NCBI RefSeq assembly: GCF_000015245.1
Contig: NC_008700.1
Location: forward strand, 2,548,001-2,612,000
Origin: Shewanella amazonensis SB2B
GTDB lineage: Bacteria; Pseudomonadota; Gammaproteobacteria; Enterobacterales; Shewanellaceae
DNA: 64,000 nt
Reading direction: 5' to 3'
In this document: positions 62,899 through 64,000 of the stretch, one piece after another
Layout: the number at the start of each line of letters is the position of its first letter
Numbering within the stretch: the stretch's first letter is position 1
Program-made: the position numbers and the translations under genes
Notes under the pieces: model-generated
What the model was told of the DNA's origin: nothing
The model's database searches: none
What the model saw: the letters and a program-made list of their open reading frames with translations, nothing else

Positions 62899-63429
62899 AT
62901 GACTAAGATTATCTCCCACGAAGGCCTGGAGGATTTTCAGGCGCTGGTCGATGGCATTCGCCCTCTGACCCAGGACAAACAACACTTTGGCACGCCGCTG
63001 AAAACCAAGGCCGAGCTCACGGAGCAGGCGCCACAGCTCGCGGCCAATCATTATTTCTCCGATACCTTTCAGCCGCTATTGCCGGTAGATGGCCCCATGC
63101 GCTGGCGTGCCGAACATGCGGATAATCTGGTGCTTAAACGCTTGCGCCGGGGCGATTATGTGCCTGATTTGATTTTGGATGTGCACGGCATGCGTCAAAC
63201 TGAGGCCAAGCTTGAACTTGCAGCGCTTATTGAAGCGGCCATTCGCGAGCAGTGCCAGTGTGTGAGTGTGATGCACGGCTATGGCACTGGAGTGCTGAAA
63301 CAGCAGATCCCCCTGTGGCTGGCACAGCATCCCAAGGTGTTGGGATTTCATCAGGCCCCCAAAGAATGGGGCGGCGATGCCGCACTGCTGGTGTTGATTG
63401 ACCTGGGCGACCAGCCCCACCGGCGCTGA
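62899..63429 (+). CDS. smrB: Smr-domain ribosome-rescue endonuclease SmrB
   Basis: A 176-residue protein with an N-terminal extension and a C-terminal Smr domain. DVHGMRQ (metal/phosphate-contacting DxH) and HGYGTGVLKQ are the conserved motifs. E. coli SmrB cuts mRNA in the A-site region of collided ribosomes. It is divergent from prmB as in E. coli and ends before a terminator shared with sixA. Confidence 0.93.
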   Translation: MTKIISHEGLEDFQALVDGIRPLTQDKQHFGTPLKTKAELTEQAPQLAANHYFSDTFQPLLPVDGPMRWRAEHADNLVLKRLRRGDYVPDLILDVHGMRQTEAKLELAALIEAAIREQCQCVSVMHGYGTGVLKQQIPLWLAQHPKVLGFHQAPKEWGGDAALLVLIDLGDQPHRR

Positions 63430-63492
63430 CCAACCCGCGTTGCAAAAGGCGATGAAGCTCAATCAGCAACCCAGACTCAGGGCCTTATCAAC

Positions 63493-63517
63493 AAAAAAGC
63501 AGCCGGATGGCTGCTTT
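63493..63517 (-). terminator. sixA terminator
   Basis: A 9-bp stem AAAGCAGCC/GGCTGCTTT with a GGAT loop; the A-rich left flank is the minus-strand U run. Confidence 0.78.
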
Positions 63518-63554
63518 GCTCGATAAATATTGCCTTCAGAATGATGTGCAATGC

Positions 63555-64000
63555 TCAGCTGATAGTATGAGGATTATGCATCCACACCTGATGACATTGC
63601 TCAGCATGTTTATCCAGCAAGCATATACCTGAAGTAGCAAACAGCGGCGGCTCGGTTCCCGCCACCAATTCACTCACCAGATATCCCAGCAGTGGCATGT
63701 GCGAAATCACCAGCACCTTATCCGCCTTGTATTGCTCGGCATACGCCAGGATAAGACTCGCTGCTGTCGCCGGATCGGCTGAAGGCACCAATTCATCGGC
63801 CGTAACCCACTTACGCGGTTCAGGGAAATGGGTGGCAACTTCCTGCCAGGTCTGTTGCGCCCGTAAATAAGGGCTGACCAACACCAAGTCAAAATCGGTA
63901 ACGAGACGATTCAAAAAGTTACTCATGAGCCGGGTATGATAACGCCCGGTATCGGTAAGGGTACGGTCTCTGTCGGATTGGGCCTGATAACCCGCCTCAC
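63555..64000 (-). CDS. sixA: Phosphohistidine phosphatase SixA, 5' end cut by window edge
   Basis: A histidine-phosphatase-superfamily protein whose open frame continues off the window end: codons upstream of the internal ATG at 63926 read EAGYQAQSDRDRTLTDTGR, matching the SixA beginning after the catalytic RHG motif, which lies just outside. The second catalytic His is in VISHMPLLGYLV. About 147 residues are visible. SixA dephosphorylates the phosphotransferase protein Npr in E. coli. Its neighbour smrB is convergent. Confidence 0.9.
   Translation of the reverse strand, partial: EAGYQAQSDRDRTLTDTGRYHTRLMSNFLNRLVTDFDLVLVSPYLRAQQTWQEVATHFPEPRKWVTADELVPSADPATAASLILAYAEQYKADKVLVISHMPLLGYLVSELVAGTEPPLFATSGICLLDKHAEQCHQVWMHNPHTIS

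Noticed and set aside
1..64000. CRISPR arrays, tRNA or rRNA genes, insertion sequences, prophage
   Set aside because: No regularly spaced direct repeats, transposase-like proteins, terminal inverted repeats or structural RNA signatures were seen; the region is a stable core-type chromosome segment.

Overview
The window is a compact, gene-dense bacterial chromosome segment, about 55% GC by eye. I see no tRNA, rRNA, insertion sequence, phage gene or CRISPR array, and no gene-free stretch longer than about 300 bases; the largest gaps are about 230-260 bases. Gene content and order point to a gammaproteobacterium of the Shewanella type. The grounds are a trp operon with trpG and trpD separate and trpC-trpF fused, a VolA/Pla-1-type lipoprotein phospholipase, SO2930-type diheme cytochromes, and the asd-fimV-truA-folC-dedD-cvpA-purF order. 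The genus assignment is inference from gene content, not from a marker gene.

Region 1 (0-9.8 kb) holds small metabolic and membrane genes. These are a DUF1289 protein, a CHMI-like tautomerase, a VOC protein, a DUF445-like membrane protein, a GNAT acetyltransferase, a ferredoxin-reductase fusion, a CbiM/COG3235-like membrane protein, a lipoprotein, a DUF2986 protein, a MATE exporter, an ion channel with a zinc-ribbon tail, an L,D-transpeptidase, a YecM protein and a hexose-phosphate mutarotase with a structured leader. Region 2 (10-15 kb) is the most unusual part. It holds an 882-residue lipoprotein that joins a parallel beta-helix domain to a diheme cytochrome c domain, then a second, separate diheme cytochrome lipoprotein, then a convergent AraC-type regulator whose 3' end overlaps it.

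Region 3 (15-36.9 kb) is the trp neighbourhood: sohB, a VolA-like phospholipase, yciK, an M14-type peptidase, a sialidase-fold protein, rluB-scpB-scpA, yciO-rnm, then a divergent trp promoter, a 21-codon leader peptide with three consecutive Trp codons and an attenuator, and trpE-G-D-CF-B-A. An isochorismatase-like hydrolase, an alpha/beta hydrolase and the overlapping yciB-yciI-xthA unit follow. Region 4 (37-44.4 kb) has a chemotaxis receptor, a DUF1097 protein, an MBL hydrolase, a proline-iminopeptidase-like hydrolase, a candidate small RNA or attenuator before a DUF4250 gene, topB, and a small membrane protein behind a Fur-box-like palindrome.

Region 5 (44.5-64 kb) corresponds to the E. 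coli purF-to-sixA segment: purF, cvpA, dedD, folC, truA, fimV, asd, pdxB, fabB, mnmC, yfcL, an ATP-NAD-kinase-like gene, an MFS transporter, aroC, prmB, smrB and a 5'-truncated sixA at the window edge. Two departures stand out. The mnmC N-terminal methyltransferase half appears degenerate, and dedA-accD is missing between truA and folC. Starts were moved from the longest open frame wherever a ribosome binding site or family length supported it; several are GTG or TTG.
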